A DNA stretch of 13,874 nucleotides from Actinomycetota bacterium (GTDB lineage Bacteria; Actinomycetota; Actinomycetes; S36-B12): contig VGBQ01000049.1 in NCBI GenBank assembly GCA_016870425.1, forward strand, positions 1-13,874. The letters are read 5' to 3'. A program made the translations under genes and the position numbers. Of this stretch, positions 1 to 7,104 are shown piece after piece; the stretch's first letter is position 1; each line of letters opens with the position of its first letter. The notes beneath the pieces were generated by a model. It saw nothing but the letters and a program-made list of their open reading frames with translations, made no database searches and was not told where the DNA came from.

Positions 1-2178
1 AGCCGCCACGAGGGCGTCGAGATCCAGCTCGAGGGCGCATGCGCGGGGCGGGAGGGAGTAGGCAGCGACGACGCGCGGATGGAGCTCTCCGGCAAAGCCG
101 ATGATGCGACCGCCAGCAACGAGGGCTGCTGTGCGTCCCGGATGGAAAGGGCCGTCCGTCGCCGCGCGTATTGCCAACTCGACACCGAGCGTGCTCGCGA
201 CTGCCGATGCAATGTCGATGGCATCCGCCCACGTGGCCTCGCGACCGGCACCCCACCATCCGCGGGGCTCGCGCGCACCCACGAGCACTGCGGCGAGGTG
301 GTGCGGCTGCACGGGGAGGAGTGCCTCAATGGCGCTGAGTTCGGCGTCTGTCGGACGACCCTCGACACCTGGTCGCGGAGGGTCGGCGACCCCGCCCGGA
401 TCCGGGCCGTCGTTCAGAAAGAAGACGCGGCCGATCTCGCCCAGGGCGACGTCATCCATGCCCCGGGAGAGGTTGCGTCGCGCAGCCTGGAGGAGTCCGG
501 GCAGCAGTGACGTGCGCAGGAAGGGCTGCTCCTCGGACAGGGGGTTGGCCAGTCGCGGCGCGCGGCGCCGAGGGTCCTGCGCGGGCAGCAGCAGGCCATC
601 GAGGTCAGCCGCTCCCATGAAGGGATAGGTGAGCACGTCGACAACCCCGGCCCCGGCGAGCGCGAGGCCGGCCCGACGGCGCAGGCGCTGGTCGCGCGTG
701 AGCCCGTAGCCCGCGGGCGCCAGCGGAAGCCGAGCAGGGATGCGGTCGTAGCCCACGAGGCGCACGACCTCCTCCACCAGGTCCGCGGGATCGGTCAAGT
801 CGGGGCGCCACGGCGGCGAGGTGACCTCGAGGTGAGCCTCCCCCGCGACGGTGCATCCGACCTGCTCGAGGTGACGGAGGGTCACATCGCGGTCGATCGG
901 CATGCCCGCCGTGCGCTGCGGGAGATCGGCATCCATAGCGATGATGGTCGGCGAGTACGGCGCCTCCCATGCGGTCATACCGGCATAGATGCCGCCTCCG
1001 TACTCGAGAAGGAGTTGAGTCGCGCGCGCAGAGGCATAGGGAGCCAGGACGCGGTCGACGCCGCGCTCGAAACGACGCGAGGCCTCCGATGAGAGGCGAT
1101 GACGCCGGGCCGTGCGCGCGACAGGCTCAGGCACGAAGCGGGCGGCCTCCAGGACGAGGTCCGTCGAGTCGTCATCGATCTCGGTGTGGAGCCCGCCCAT
1201 GGTGCCCGCGAGGCCGATCACGCCGGAATCGTCACGGATAACGACGTCCGTGGCGTCGAGCACGCGTACCACGTGATCGAGGGTCTCCAGCGACGGCGCC
1301 GGCTCACCGGCGCGCGAGGCGCGCACGGCGCCGTGCAACTTTGCGCCATCGAATGCGTGGAGTGGCTGTCCGAGCTCGAGCATCACGTAGTTGGTGACGT
1401 CGACGGCGAGCGACACAGGTCGCATGCCGCACGCCACCAGCCTGCGACTCATCCACTCGGGGGTCGGCGCCTGGGGGTCAAAGCCGACGATCCGCCGGAG
1501 GGTGAAGAGGTCGCACATCTGCGGGTCGTTGACGCCGCACGGCCAGGGCGCGACGTCCGATGCCGGTGCGGGGAGGTCAACCAGCAGTTGACCTGGATCG
1601 TCGAAGGGCACTTCGAAGGCCGTCGCCACCTCGCGCGCGATGCCGCGCACGGAGAGCGCGTAACCCCGGTCGGGCGTGACGGCGATGTCGAGGATCTCCT
1701 CGCCTAGGCCGAGCATGGCGCCCGCGTCGTCGCCCACGGTGCCAGAGCCGAGCACCATGATGCCGTCATGGTCCTCGCCGAGCCCGAGCTCGCGCTGGGA
1801 GCAGATCATGCCGTCGGACACATGGCCGTAGGTCTCGCGCGCGGTGATGCGGAAGTCCCCGGGGAGCACTGCTCCGGGCAGCGCCACGACCACGTGGTCA
1901 CCCACGACGAAATTGCGCGCTCCGCAGACGATCCCGCGCACTCCGCCGTGCGCATCGCCCACGTCAACCTGACACCAGCGGATCGGCTTCTTGAAGTCCG
2001 TGAGCTCCTCGATGGCCTCGACTCTGCCCACAACGAGAGGGCCGGACACATCGGCGCCCGACGTCTCGACGGATTCGACCTCGAGTCCCGCCGCGATCAG
2101 TCGCTCGGCAACGGCACGGCCGTCTATCTCGGCTGGGAGGTCGACCATCTCACGCAGCCACTCCATGGGGACGCGCAT
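1..2178 (-). CDS. pheT: Phenylalanine--tRNA ligase beta subunit, 3' end outside window
   Basis: This is the beta subunit of the (alpha-beta)2 cytoplasmic enzyme that charges tRNA-Phe. The 726 visible residues stay open to the window edge. I read an N-terminal MRVPMEWLREMVDLP, then an OB-fold tRNA-binding (EMAP-like) region at about residues 40-150 (GRVEAIEELTDFKKPIRWCQ), the TPDRGYALSVRGIARE segment near 167-182, the B3/B4 editing region at about 215-365 (VDVTNYVMLELGQPLHAFD, then RRHRLSSEASRRFERGVD), the B5 domain at about 415-485 (SPPWRPDLTDPADLVEEVVR) and the start of the catalytic-like core. Family members of about 820-840 residues end in an anticodon-binding FDX-ACB domain, so roughly 100 residues lie beyond position 1. 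Its ATG shares one base with the pheS stop (TGATG), which implies translational coupling. I see no frameshift or internal stop. Confidence 0.97.
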   Translation of the reverse strand, partial: MRVPMEWLREMVDLPAEIDGRAVAERLIAAGLEVESVETSGADVSGPLVVGRVEAIEELTDFKKPIRWCQVDVGDAHGGVRGIVCGARNFVVGDHVVVALPGAVLPGDFRITARETYGHVSDGMICSQRELGLGEDHDGIMVLGSGTVGDDAGAMLGLGEEILDIAVTPDRGYALSVRGIAREVATAFEVPFDDPGQLLVDLPAPASDVAPWPCGVNDPQMCDLFTLRRIVGFDPQAPTPEWMSRRLVACGMRPVSLAVDVTNYVMLELGQPLHAFDGAKLHGAVRASRAGEPAPSLETLDHVVRVLDATDVVIRDDSGVIGLAGTMGGLHTEIDDDSTDLVLEAARFVPEPVARTARRHRLSSEASRRFERGVDRVLAPYASARATQLLLEYGGGIYAGMTAWEAPYSPTIIAMDADLPQRTAGMPIDRDVTLRHLEQVGCTVAGEAHLEVTSPPWRPDLTDPADLVEEVVRLVGYDRIPARLPLAPAGYGLTRDQRLRRRAGLALAGAGVVDVLTYPFMGAADLDGLLLPAQDPRRRAPRLANPLSEEQPFLRTSLLPGLLQAARRNLSRGMDDVALGEIGRVFFLNDGPDPGGVADPPRPGVEGRPTDAELSAIEALLPVQPHHLAAVLVGAREPRGWWGAGREATWADAIDIASAVASTLGVELAIRAATDGPFHPGRTAALVAGGRIIGFAGELHPRVVAAYSLPPRACALELDLDALVAA

Positions 2179-3287
2179 CAGACCTCCACCCCGAAGGCCC
2201 TGCTGAAGCGCACGTCTGCCTCGACCATGTCGCGCATGTCGGTCACGCCGTGACGGAACATCAGCGTCCGCTCGACTCCCATGCCGAAGGCGAATCCCGA
2301 GTAGCGGTCGGTGTCGATGCCTGCGGCGCGCAGCACCCGCGGGTTGACCATGCCGCAGCCACCCCATTCGATCCAGCCTTCGCTGGAGCACGTGCGGCAT
2401 GGGGCCTCAGGATTGCCCACTGATGCGCCGCGGCAGACGAAGCACTGAAGGTCGAGCTCGGCGCTGGGCTCGGTAAAGGGGAAGTACGACGGCCGGAGGC
2501 GGATCTGCACGCCTTCGCCGAACATCGACGCCGCGAGGTGCTCAAGGGTGCCCTTGAGGTGCGCCATGGTGATGCCCTCGTCGATGGCGAGGCCCTCGAT
2601 CTGGTGGAAGACGGGGGTGTGGGTGGCATCCAGCTCGTCAGTGCGGAAGACACGGCCTGGCGCGACGACGTAGATGGGCAGATCGCGCTCGAGCATGGCA
2701 CGCAGCTGAATGGGGGACGTCTGTGTTCTCAAGACAACGCCGCTGCTCTCGCTACCGACGAAGAATGTGTCCTGCATGGTCCGGGCCGGATGGTCGGGTG
2801 GGACGTTGAGCGCGTCAAAGTTGAACCACTCAGCTTCAGCCTCGGGACCCTCCGCTACCTCGTAGCCCATGGCGATGAAGACCTCGGACATGCGCTCCAT
2901 GAGTGTCGTCAGCGGATGCCGGGCTCCACGTAGCGTGCGGCTGGCGGGCAAAGTGACATCAACCGATTCTTCGACGAGCACGCGGGCATCCCGCTCTGCC
3001 TCGAGTTCGGCGAGGCGCACATCAAGAGCCTCACGGACCGCCTGACGGGCAGCGCCCACACGCTTACCCGCCTCGGCCTTGGCGGCTGGTGGCAGTGCCC
3101 CGATTTCGCGATTCGCCAGCGAGAGAGGAGACCGATCCCCGGCATGAGTCAGCCGCGCAGACTTGAGTGAATCGAGATCGCCAGCACCTGCGATCGCCGC
3201 GAGGGCCGCGGTGACCATCGCATCGACGGCCTCGGGCTCAAGCGTGGAGACGGAGACCGGGTCGTAGGGGTTGTTGGGGGCGGACAT
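2178..3287 (-). CDS. pheS: Phenylalanine--tRNA ligase alpha subunit
   Basis: This is the catalytic class II alpha subunit, which activates phenylalanine with ATP and transfers it to tRNA-Phe together with PheT. The 369-residue protein has an N-terminal coiled-coil arm (about 15-110), motif 2 (FRTDELDATHTPVFHQIEG, 214-232) and motif 3 (GFAFGMGVER, 331-340), followed by the C-terminal MRDMVEADVRF. Between YFPFTEPSAE and GWIEWGGCGM lies a segment with four cysteines at 282, 285, 297 and 300 (C-x2-C-x11-C-x2-C), which could bind zinc. From memory some actinobacteria, such as Streptomyces, share it while others have a short acidic loop. The ATG directly follows the cysNC stop (TAG-ATG), with only a weak GGGCGAG upstream, so it is probably translated by coupling to cysNC. 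The stop overlaps the pheT start by one base. Confidence 0.97.
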   Translation of the reverse strand: MSAPNNPYDPVSVSTLEPEAVDAMVTAALAAIAGAGDLDSLKSARLTHAGDRSPLSLANREIGALPPAAKAEAGKRVGAARQAVREALDVRLAELEAERDARVLVEESVDVTLPASRTLRGARHPLTTLMERMSEVFIAMGYEVAEGPEAEAEWFNFDALNVPPDHPARTMQDTFFVGSESSGVVLRTQTSPIQLRAMLERDLPIYVVAPGRVFRTDELDATHTPVFHQIEGLAIDEGITMAHLKGTLEHLAASMFGEGVQIRLRPSYFPFTEPSAELDLQCFVCRGASVGNPEAPCRTCSSEGWIEWGGCGMVNPRVLRAAGIDTDRYSGFAFGMGVERTLMFRHGVTDMRDMVEADVRFSRAFGVEV

Positions 3288-5177
3288 CTACTCGCCCACG
3301 AGGCGGCGTACAAGCAATTCGACGTTGTCGTCGACGGCGAGCGTGCCGTCAAGGCGCACCTCAGGGTGCTCGGGCGGCTCGTACTCCTGGCCTATTCCGG
3401 TCATATTCGGCAACGTGCCCGACTGGGCCTTGGCGTAGAGGCCCTTGGGGTCACGGCTCGCACACATCTCAACGGGGGTGTCGACAAAGACCTCGAGGAA
3501 ATCGCCGCCGTCGAAGATCTCGCGGGCCGCGCGCCGATCTGCGCGGAACGGCGAGATCAGGGCCACGATGACGACGAGACCCGCATCGAGCATGAGCTTT
3601 GCGGCCTCGGCCACGCGCCGAACATTCTCTGCTCGATCCTCCGGAGTGAAGCCAAGGTCCTTGTTTATGCCCGTGCGGACGTTGTCGCCGTCGAGTACAA
3701 AGGTGTGCATGCCCAGCGCGAAGAGACGGCGCTCGAGAGCATCAGCGACCGTGGACTTGCCCGACCCGGACAGACCCGTCAGCCAGACCACGCGCGGTGT
3801 CTGATGCTTGAGGCGAGCGCGTGCCGCACGATCCACCTCATAGGAATGGGGAACGACGTTGAGCGAGCGACGCAGCGCGTGGGTCACCATCCCCGCTGCC
3901 ACGGTGTCCGCAGTGACGCGATCGATGAGCAGGAAGCCCCCGGTATCCCGGCACTGGGAGTAGGTATCCATCGGGATGGGGGTATCAGTCGCGATCTCCA
4001 CCCGGCCGATGTCGTTCATGTCCAACACGCGCGCCGCGAGCTTCTGCCCGGAGACGACGTCGAGCCGGTGACGGACGACCGTCACGGTCGCCGGGACCAC
4101 CTGCGGGCCTGCCGCGAGCAGGTAGGAGCGTCCGTGCATGAGAGGCTCCTCACCCACCCAGACGACATCCGCCGCGAATCGATCGGCGGGCTGTGGCCAG
4201 GCCGTGTCGCCCGCGTCGGTGACACCGTCCGCGGCCAGAAGGTCTCCGCGTGTCACGTCAACCTCACGATCCAGGGTGATCGTGACGGCATCGCCGGACC
4301 GTGCCTCGGCGAGATCGCCGTGGAATCCGACGATGCGATCGATGACGGCACCCTGGCCAGAGTCAGCGACGACAACCTTGTCGCCCGGGCGCACCGTGCC
4401 AGCTGCCACGGTGCCCGCATACCCGCGGAAATTACCCTCGGCGCGAGCGATGAATTGCACGGGAAGGCGGAAGGGCGTGGCGTGATCTGTCAGCGGCGGA
4501 GTCCACTCCTGCAGCGCTAGGAGGAGCGAGGGGCCATGCCACCAGGGCATGTGCGTGGTAGGGGCGGTGACGTTGTCACCGGCTACTGCGCTCACCGGGA
4601 TCGTCATGACCTCGTCGATGCCGAGACGCGCAGCCGCAGCCTTGACCTGGCCGGAGATCTCCTCGAATGTCGCATGCTCGTAGCCGATGAGATCCATCTT
4701 GTTGACGGCGATCACGATGCTGGACACGCCCATCAGCGCGCACACGGTGAGGTGACGGAAGGTCTGCGGACGGACGCCGCGAGCGGCATCCACCAGGAGG
4801 ACGGCGACATCGGCGTTGGAGGCGGCCACCGCCATGTTGCGGGTGTACTGCTCGTGGCCGGGTGCGTCAGCGATGATCACGCGTCGACCGCTCGGGAGGT
4901 ACATGTGGCGGTACGCCACATCGATGGTGATGCCCTGCTCGCGCTCGGCCTCCAGGCCGTCGGTGAGAAGCGAAAAGTCGATCTCACCGACGGGAATAGT
5001 CGAGCCGCCCCGTCTGGTCTGGCGAGCGTATTCGAGTTGGTCCTCGGGGATTGAGCCCGTCTCGGCGAGAAGTCGTCCGATAAGCGTTGACTTGCCATCA
5101 TCCACGGAGCCACACGTCACTAGTCGCACCACGGGCGTGACGTCGATCCCTGACGAGCGTTCGAGTAGTGCGGTCAT
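3288..5177 (-). CDS. cysNC: Bifunctional sulfate adenylyltransferase subunit 1 / APS kinase (CysN-CysC fusion)
   Basis: This 629-residue fusion makes PAPS. The N-terminal CysN GTPase, with CysD, drives adenylation of sulfate to APS, and the C-terminal CysC kinase phosphorylates APS at the 3' position. CysN motifs: P-loop GSVDDGKST (23-31), GITIDVAYR (82-90), DAPGHEQY (104-111) and NKMD (159-162), followed by EF-Tu-like beta-barrel domains to about residue 450. CysC motifs: P-loop GLSGSGKST (468-476), DGDNVR (496-501), ENVRRVAEAAKLM (517-529), the SPF serine at 542, and DPKGLYAKA and GIGQEYEPP. Both halves look complete and active. The arrangement matches the NodQ/CysNC family. The ATG overlaps the cysD stop by one base (TGATG), with a GGAGGG about 10 bases upstream. 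The stop abuts pheS. No PAPS reductase or sulfotransferase gene is in view, so whether the PAPS is reduced or used for sulfation cannot be told. Confidence 0.96.
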   Translation of the reverse strand: MTALLERSSGIDVTPVVRLVTCGSVDDGKSTLIGRLLAETGSIPEDQLEYARQTRRGGSTIPVGEIDFSLLTDGLEAEREQGITIDVAYRHMYLPSGRRVIIADAPGHEQYTRNMAVAASNADVAVLLVDAARGVRPQTFRHLTVCALMGVSSIVIAVNKMDLIGYEHATFEEISGQVKAAAARLGIDEVMTIPVSAVAGDNVTAPTTHMPWWHGPSLLLALQEWTPPLTDHATPFRLPVQFIARAEGNFRGYAGTVAAGTVRPGDKVVVADSGQGAVIDRIVGFHGDLAEARSGDAVTITLDREVDVTRGDLLAADGVTDAGDTAWPQPADRFAADVVWVGEEPLMHGRSYLLAAGPQVVPATVTVVRHRLDVVSGQKLAARVLDMNDIGRVEIATDTPIPMDTYSQCRDTGGFLLIDRVTADTVAAGMVTHALRRSLNVVPHSYEVDRAARARLKHQTPRVVWLTGLSGSGKSTVADALERRLFALGMHTFVLDGDNVRTGINKDLGFTPEDRAENVRRVAEAAKLMLDAGLVVIVALISPFRADRRAAREIFDGGDFLEVFVDTPVEMCASRDPKGLYAKAQSGTLPNMTGIGQEYEPPEHPEVRLDGTLAVDDNVELLVRRLVGE

Positions 5178-6103
5178 CAGAAGTAGCCCTCCGCCTTCTT
5201 CGCCTCCATCGAGCCGCTGCCCTCACCGTCGATGAGTCGCCCCGCACGCTCCGACACATTGCTGTCGAGCATCTCCGCGATCAGGGTGTCGAGGTCCGCA
5301 GCCGTGGACTCGACGGCGCCGGACAGCGGGTAGCAGCCCAGCGTGCGAAAGCGCACACTACGCATCTGTGGCTCCTCGCCGTCGCGCAGAGGGAAACGGT
5401 CGTCATCGACCATGATCCACGTGCCCTCGCGCTGGACCACGGGTCGAGGCCGCGCGTAGTAGAGGTCGGGGATGGGGATGTTCTCGCGGCGGATGTAGCG
5501 CCATATATCGAACTCGGTCCAATTGCTGATGGGGAATGCACGCATCGTCTGGCCCTCGGCCAGCATCGTGTTGGCCGTGCGCCAGAACTCCGGGCGCTGC
5601 TTGCGCGGGTCCCAACGGTGGCCGGGCTCGCGCAGGGAGAAGATCCGCTCCTTGGCGCGGGACTTCTCCTCGTCTCGGCGTGCGCCTCCAATGGCGCAAT
5701 CCGCCTGGAGCTCGTCGAGCCCCTGGCGCAATGCGACCGTCTTCATGATCCGGGTGTACTCGTGAGTGCCGTGCGTGAAGGGCGTCACGCCCTGCGCGAC
5801 AGCCTCGAGGTTGGTTTGCACCCTGAGATCAAGTTGGAGTTCTTCGCGCATGCGCTCGCGGAACTCGATCATCTCCCGGAACTTCCAGGTGGTGTCGATG
5901 TGCATCACCTTGAAGGGAATCGGCGCGGGGGCAAACGCCTTGCGAGCGAGGTGCAGGAGCACCGAGGAGTCCTTGCCGATGGAGTAGAGCAGGACCGGTC
6001 GTCGAAAGGCCCCCGCCACTTCGCGGTAGACGTGGATGGCTTCGGCCTCGAGGGCATCGAGCACGTCGTCCTCGGACACCGTCGCGGGGGCAGCGGAGGT
6101 CAC
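5177..6103 (-). CDS. cysD: Sulfate adenylyltransferase subunit 2 (CysD, NodP-like)
   Basis: This is the catalytic subunit of ATP sulfurylase, a PP-loop enzyme that works with CysN to form APS from ATP and sulfate. Motifs: LEAEAIHVYREVAGAF (18-33), the PP-loop YSIGKDSSVLLHLARKAF (40-57), HIDTTWKFREMIEFR (68-82), GGARRDEEKSRAKER (139-153), RWDPRKQRPEFW (163-174), FPISNWTEFDIWRYI (190-204), RFRTLGCYPLSGAVES (251-266) and a C-terminal GSMEAKKAEGYF. I chose the GTG at 6103 because AGGAAGG lies five bases upstream and the 308-residue product matches the family; the frame stays open to a GTG at 6154, which has no such site. The SIGKDSS loop, the DTTWKF segment and the C-terminus resemble proteobacterial CysD/NodP. 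From memory, typical actinobacterial CysD has SGGKDS and HVDTGHNF, so horizontal origin is plausible. Confidence 0.95.
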   Translation of the reverse strand: MTSAAPATVSEDDVLDALEAEAIHVYREVAGAFRRPVLLYSIGKDSSVLLHLARKAFAPAPIPFKVMHIDTTWKFREMIEFRERMREELQLDLRVQTNLEAVAQGVTPFTHGTHEYTRIMKTVALRQGLDELQADCAIGGARRDEEKSRAKERIFSLREPGHRWDPRKQRPEFWRTANTMLAEGQTMRAFPISNWTEFDIWRYIRRENIPIPDLYYARPRPVVQREGTWIMVDDDRFPLRDGEEPQMRSVRFRTLGCYPLSGAVESTAADLDTLIAEMLDSNVSERAGRLIDGEGSGSMEAKKAEGYF

Positions 6104-6121
6104 GATCACCTTCCTGGGTCG

Positions 6122-6138
6122 CCCGCGGTCCACGCGGG
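6122..6138 (-). promoter_or_regulatory. Small hairpin in the cysD leader
   Basis: A perfect 6-bp inverted repeat (CCCGCG/CGCGGG, 5-base loop) lies in the 85-base gap between the upstream oxygenase gene and cysD, just ahead of the AGGAAGG ribosome-binding site. A second weak pair (CCCTCC/GGAGGG) sits at 6148-6170. In DNA this GC-rich such stems arise by chance, so a regulatory role is only a possibility. No convincing promoter was found in this gap. Confidence 0.25.
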
Positions 6139-6188
6139 TCGTCGAGCCCTCCACGCTACCCGCGGAGGGCAGGATCGGCGAAACCGCC

Positions 6189-6950
6189 TCAGGCCTCGCT
6201 CATCACGTCGACCATGGCCCCCGAAGCGGCCTCCTTCTCGGCCCGACGGCGTGCTACGAGCGCCTGGGCCGCCGCGATCACTGCGGGATCGAGAGGGGCG
6301 TTGTCCACGCGCGAGCGTGGATTGCACGCGCGGATGTACGCACCCAGCTCGGGTCCGGATTCCCAGGAGGTGATGAGGCAGTAGCGCGGCTCATCGCCGG
6401 TGTGCCACACAGCGTGCCAGAGACGCTGGGTGTCGATGATGACCTGCGCTCCCGCAGGCAGCGGGATGCGGGTCTCCGTCGACGGGTCATCCTTGTCCTC
6501 GCGCAGGATCATGTAGGAGTCGGGATTGTCCGTGAGGTTGAAAAAGCCCCGGACGATCCAGCCCGTGCCTTCAGGGTTGAGGCGGTTGTTGTCGTCCTGA
6601 TGAAGATTCCAGATGGAGTCGGCGTACTCATTCGGCTTCAACTCGATCACGCGGCATCGGCCGATGTTGGCACCCGGCTCCTCCGCCCGAGCTTTCAGGC
6701 GCGGGGCGCGCTCGACATTGGCCTCGACCCAGACGCCATCCTTGTCGGTCTTGGGCGGGTTGTGGTGCCAGAAGCCATTGCACTCCAGGTCGCCATAGGC
6801 CGATGCCAGCGGAGCGAAGCGGGTGTCCCCCGAGGACTTCCAATCGACGAACTCGATGTCGAACCACTCCTGAGGGTCCTGTGACTGGTCGTAGGACTCG
6901 AGGACGACGTAGCCGGTCTCCTCCAGCTCCGGCAGCTTGACGTAGTTCAT
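6189..6950 (-). CDS. Putative 2-oxoglutarate/Fe(II)-dependent oxygenase, paralog A
   Basis: The family is not recognised with certainty. The 253-residue protein is probably soluble: it has no signal peptide or membrane segment. It carries a jelly-roll oxygenase signature: H117-x-D119 in NLHQDDNNRLN as proximal iron ligands, then H179 in RLWHAVWHTGDEPRYCLI as distal ligand, and R189 exactly ten residues later as the likely 2-oxoglutarate carboxylate binder. The H-x9-R spacing and the surrounding GDEPR resemble the C-terminal core of aspartyl/asparaginyl beta-hydroxylases. It aligns along its whole length with the gene at 7105-7881 (about 60% identity by eye). The strongest block is residues 35-54, identical in both. 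Both end in VMSEA after unalignable linkers. The start at 6950 is set by GGAGAGG six bases upstream; an ATG five codons earlier lacks such a site. Its place upstream of cysDNC hints at a hydroxylated substrate linked to sulfate activation (inference). Confidence 0.75.
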   Translation of the reverse strand: MNYVKLPELEETGYVVLESYDQSQDPQEWFDIEFVDWKSSGDTRFAPLASAYGDLECNGFWHHNPPKTDKDGVWVEANVERAPRLKARAEEPGANIGRCRVIELKPNEYADSIWNLHQDDNNRLNPEGTGWIVRGFFNLTDNPDSYMILREDKDDPSTETRIPLPAGAQVIIDTQRLWHAVWHTGDEPRYCLITSWESGPELGAYIRACNPRSRVDNAPLDPAVIAAAQALVARRRAEKEAASGAMVDVMSEA

Positions 6951-6971
6951 GCGACACCTCTCCATGCGAAT

Positions 6972-7010
6972 CGGTCCGAAGCGACTCGGACCGGGTGACC
7001 CCGGTCCGGA
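6972..7010 (-). promoter_or_regulatory. Mutually exclusive hairpins in the leader of oxygenase A
   Basis: Three arms are visible. CGGTCCGA (6972-6979) can pair with TCGGACCG (6986-6993; 8 bp, 6-base loop). Alternatively CGGACCGGG (6987-6995) pairs with CCCGGTCCG (7000-7008; 9 bp, 4-base loop TGAC). The middle arm cannot be in both stems at once. In the minus-strand transcript the 9-bp stem forms first and the alternative ends nine bases before the GGAGAGG ribosome-binding site. This is the layout of an attenuator or leader switch, but there is no run of T on the transcript side, and no known riboswitch class is recognised. Confidence 0.4.
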
Positions 7011-7077
7011 GCCTCCTCATTCTCCCCCAGGGCAGACGGGATCGCTGTCAGGGCACGCGGATGTCACGTGCGTCACT

Positions 7078-7092
7078 CCCCCGCACCGGGGG
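7078..7092 (-). terminator. Short GC hairpin just after oxygenase B
   Basis: CCCCCG (7078-7083) and CGGGGG (7087-7092) form a 6-bp all-GC stem with a 3-base loop, 12 bases after the stop codon of the upstream oxygenase gene. No U-tract follows in the transcript. It could be a U-less actinobacterial terminator, or an RNA-stabilising stem that reduces read-through to the next gene. Confidence 0.3.
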
Positions 7093-7104
7093 CCCGGACC
7101 TGGA

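Noticed and set aside
6104..6154. Extended N-terminus of CysD from GTG 6154
   Set aside because: The 17 extra residues are basic and not typical of CysD, and no ribosome-binding site precedes 6154, whereas AGGAAGG sits five bases before GTG 6103.
5168..6373. 401-codon plus-strand open frame opposite cysD and oxygenase A, and a similar 384-codon one at 3366-4520 opposite cysNC
   Set aside because: Both lie opposite strongly conserved coding sequence and have no recognisable family features or sensible ribosome-binding site; they are frame shadows.
6628..7020. Minus-strand open frame starting at an ATG behind GGGGGAGA, which could be an upstream ORF for oxygenase A
   Set aside because: It continues for over 300 bases inside the oxygenase gene in another frame and encodes an Arg-rich sequence without conservation signs. 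The codon pattern fits the oxygenase frame instead.
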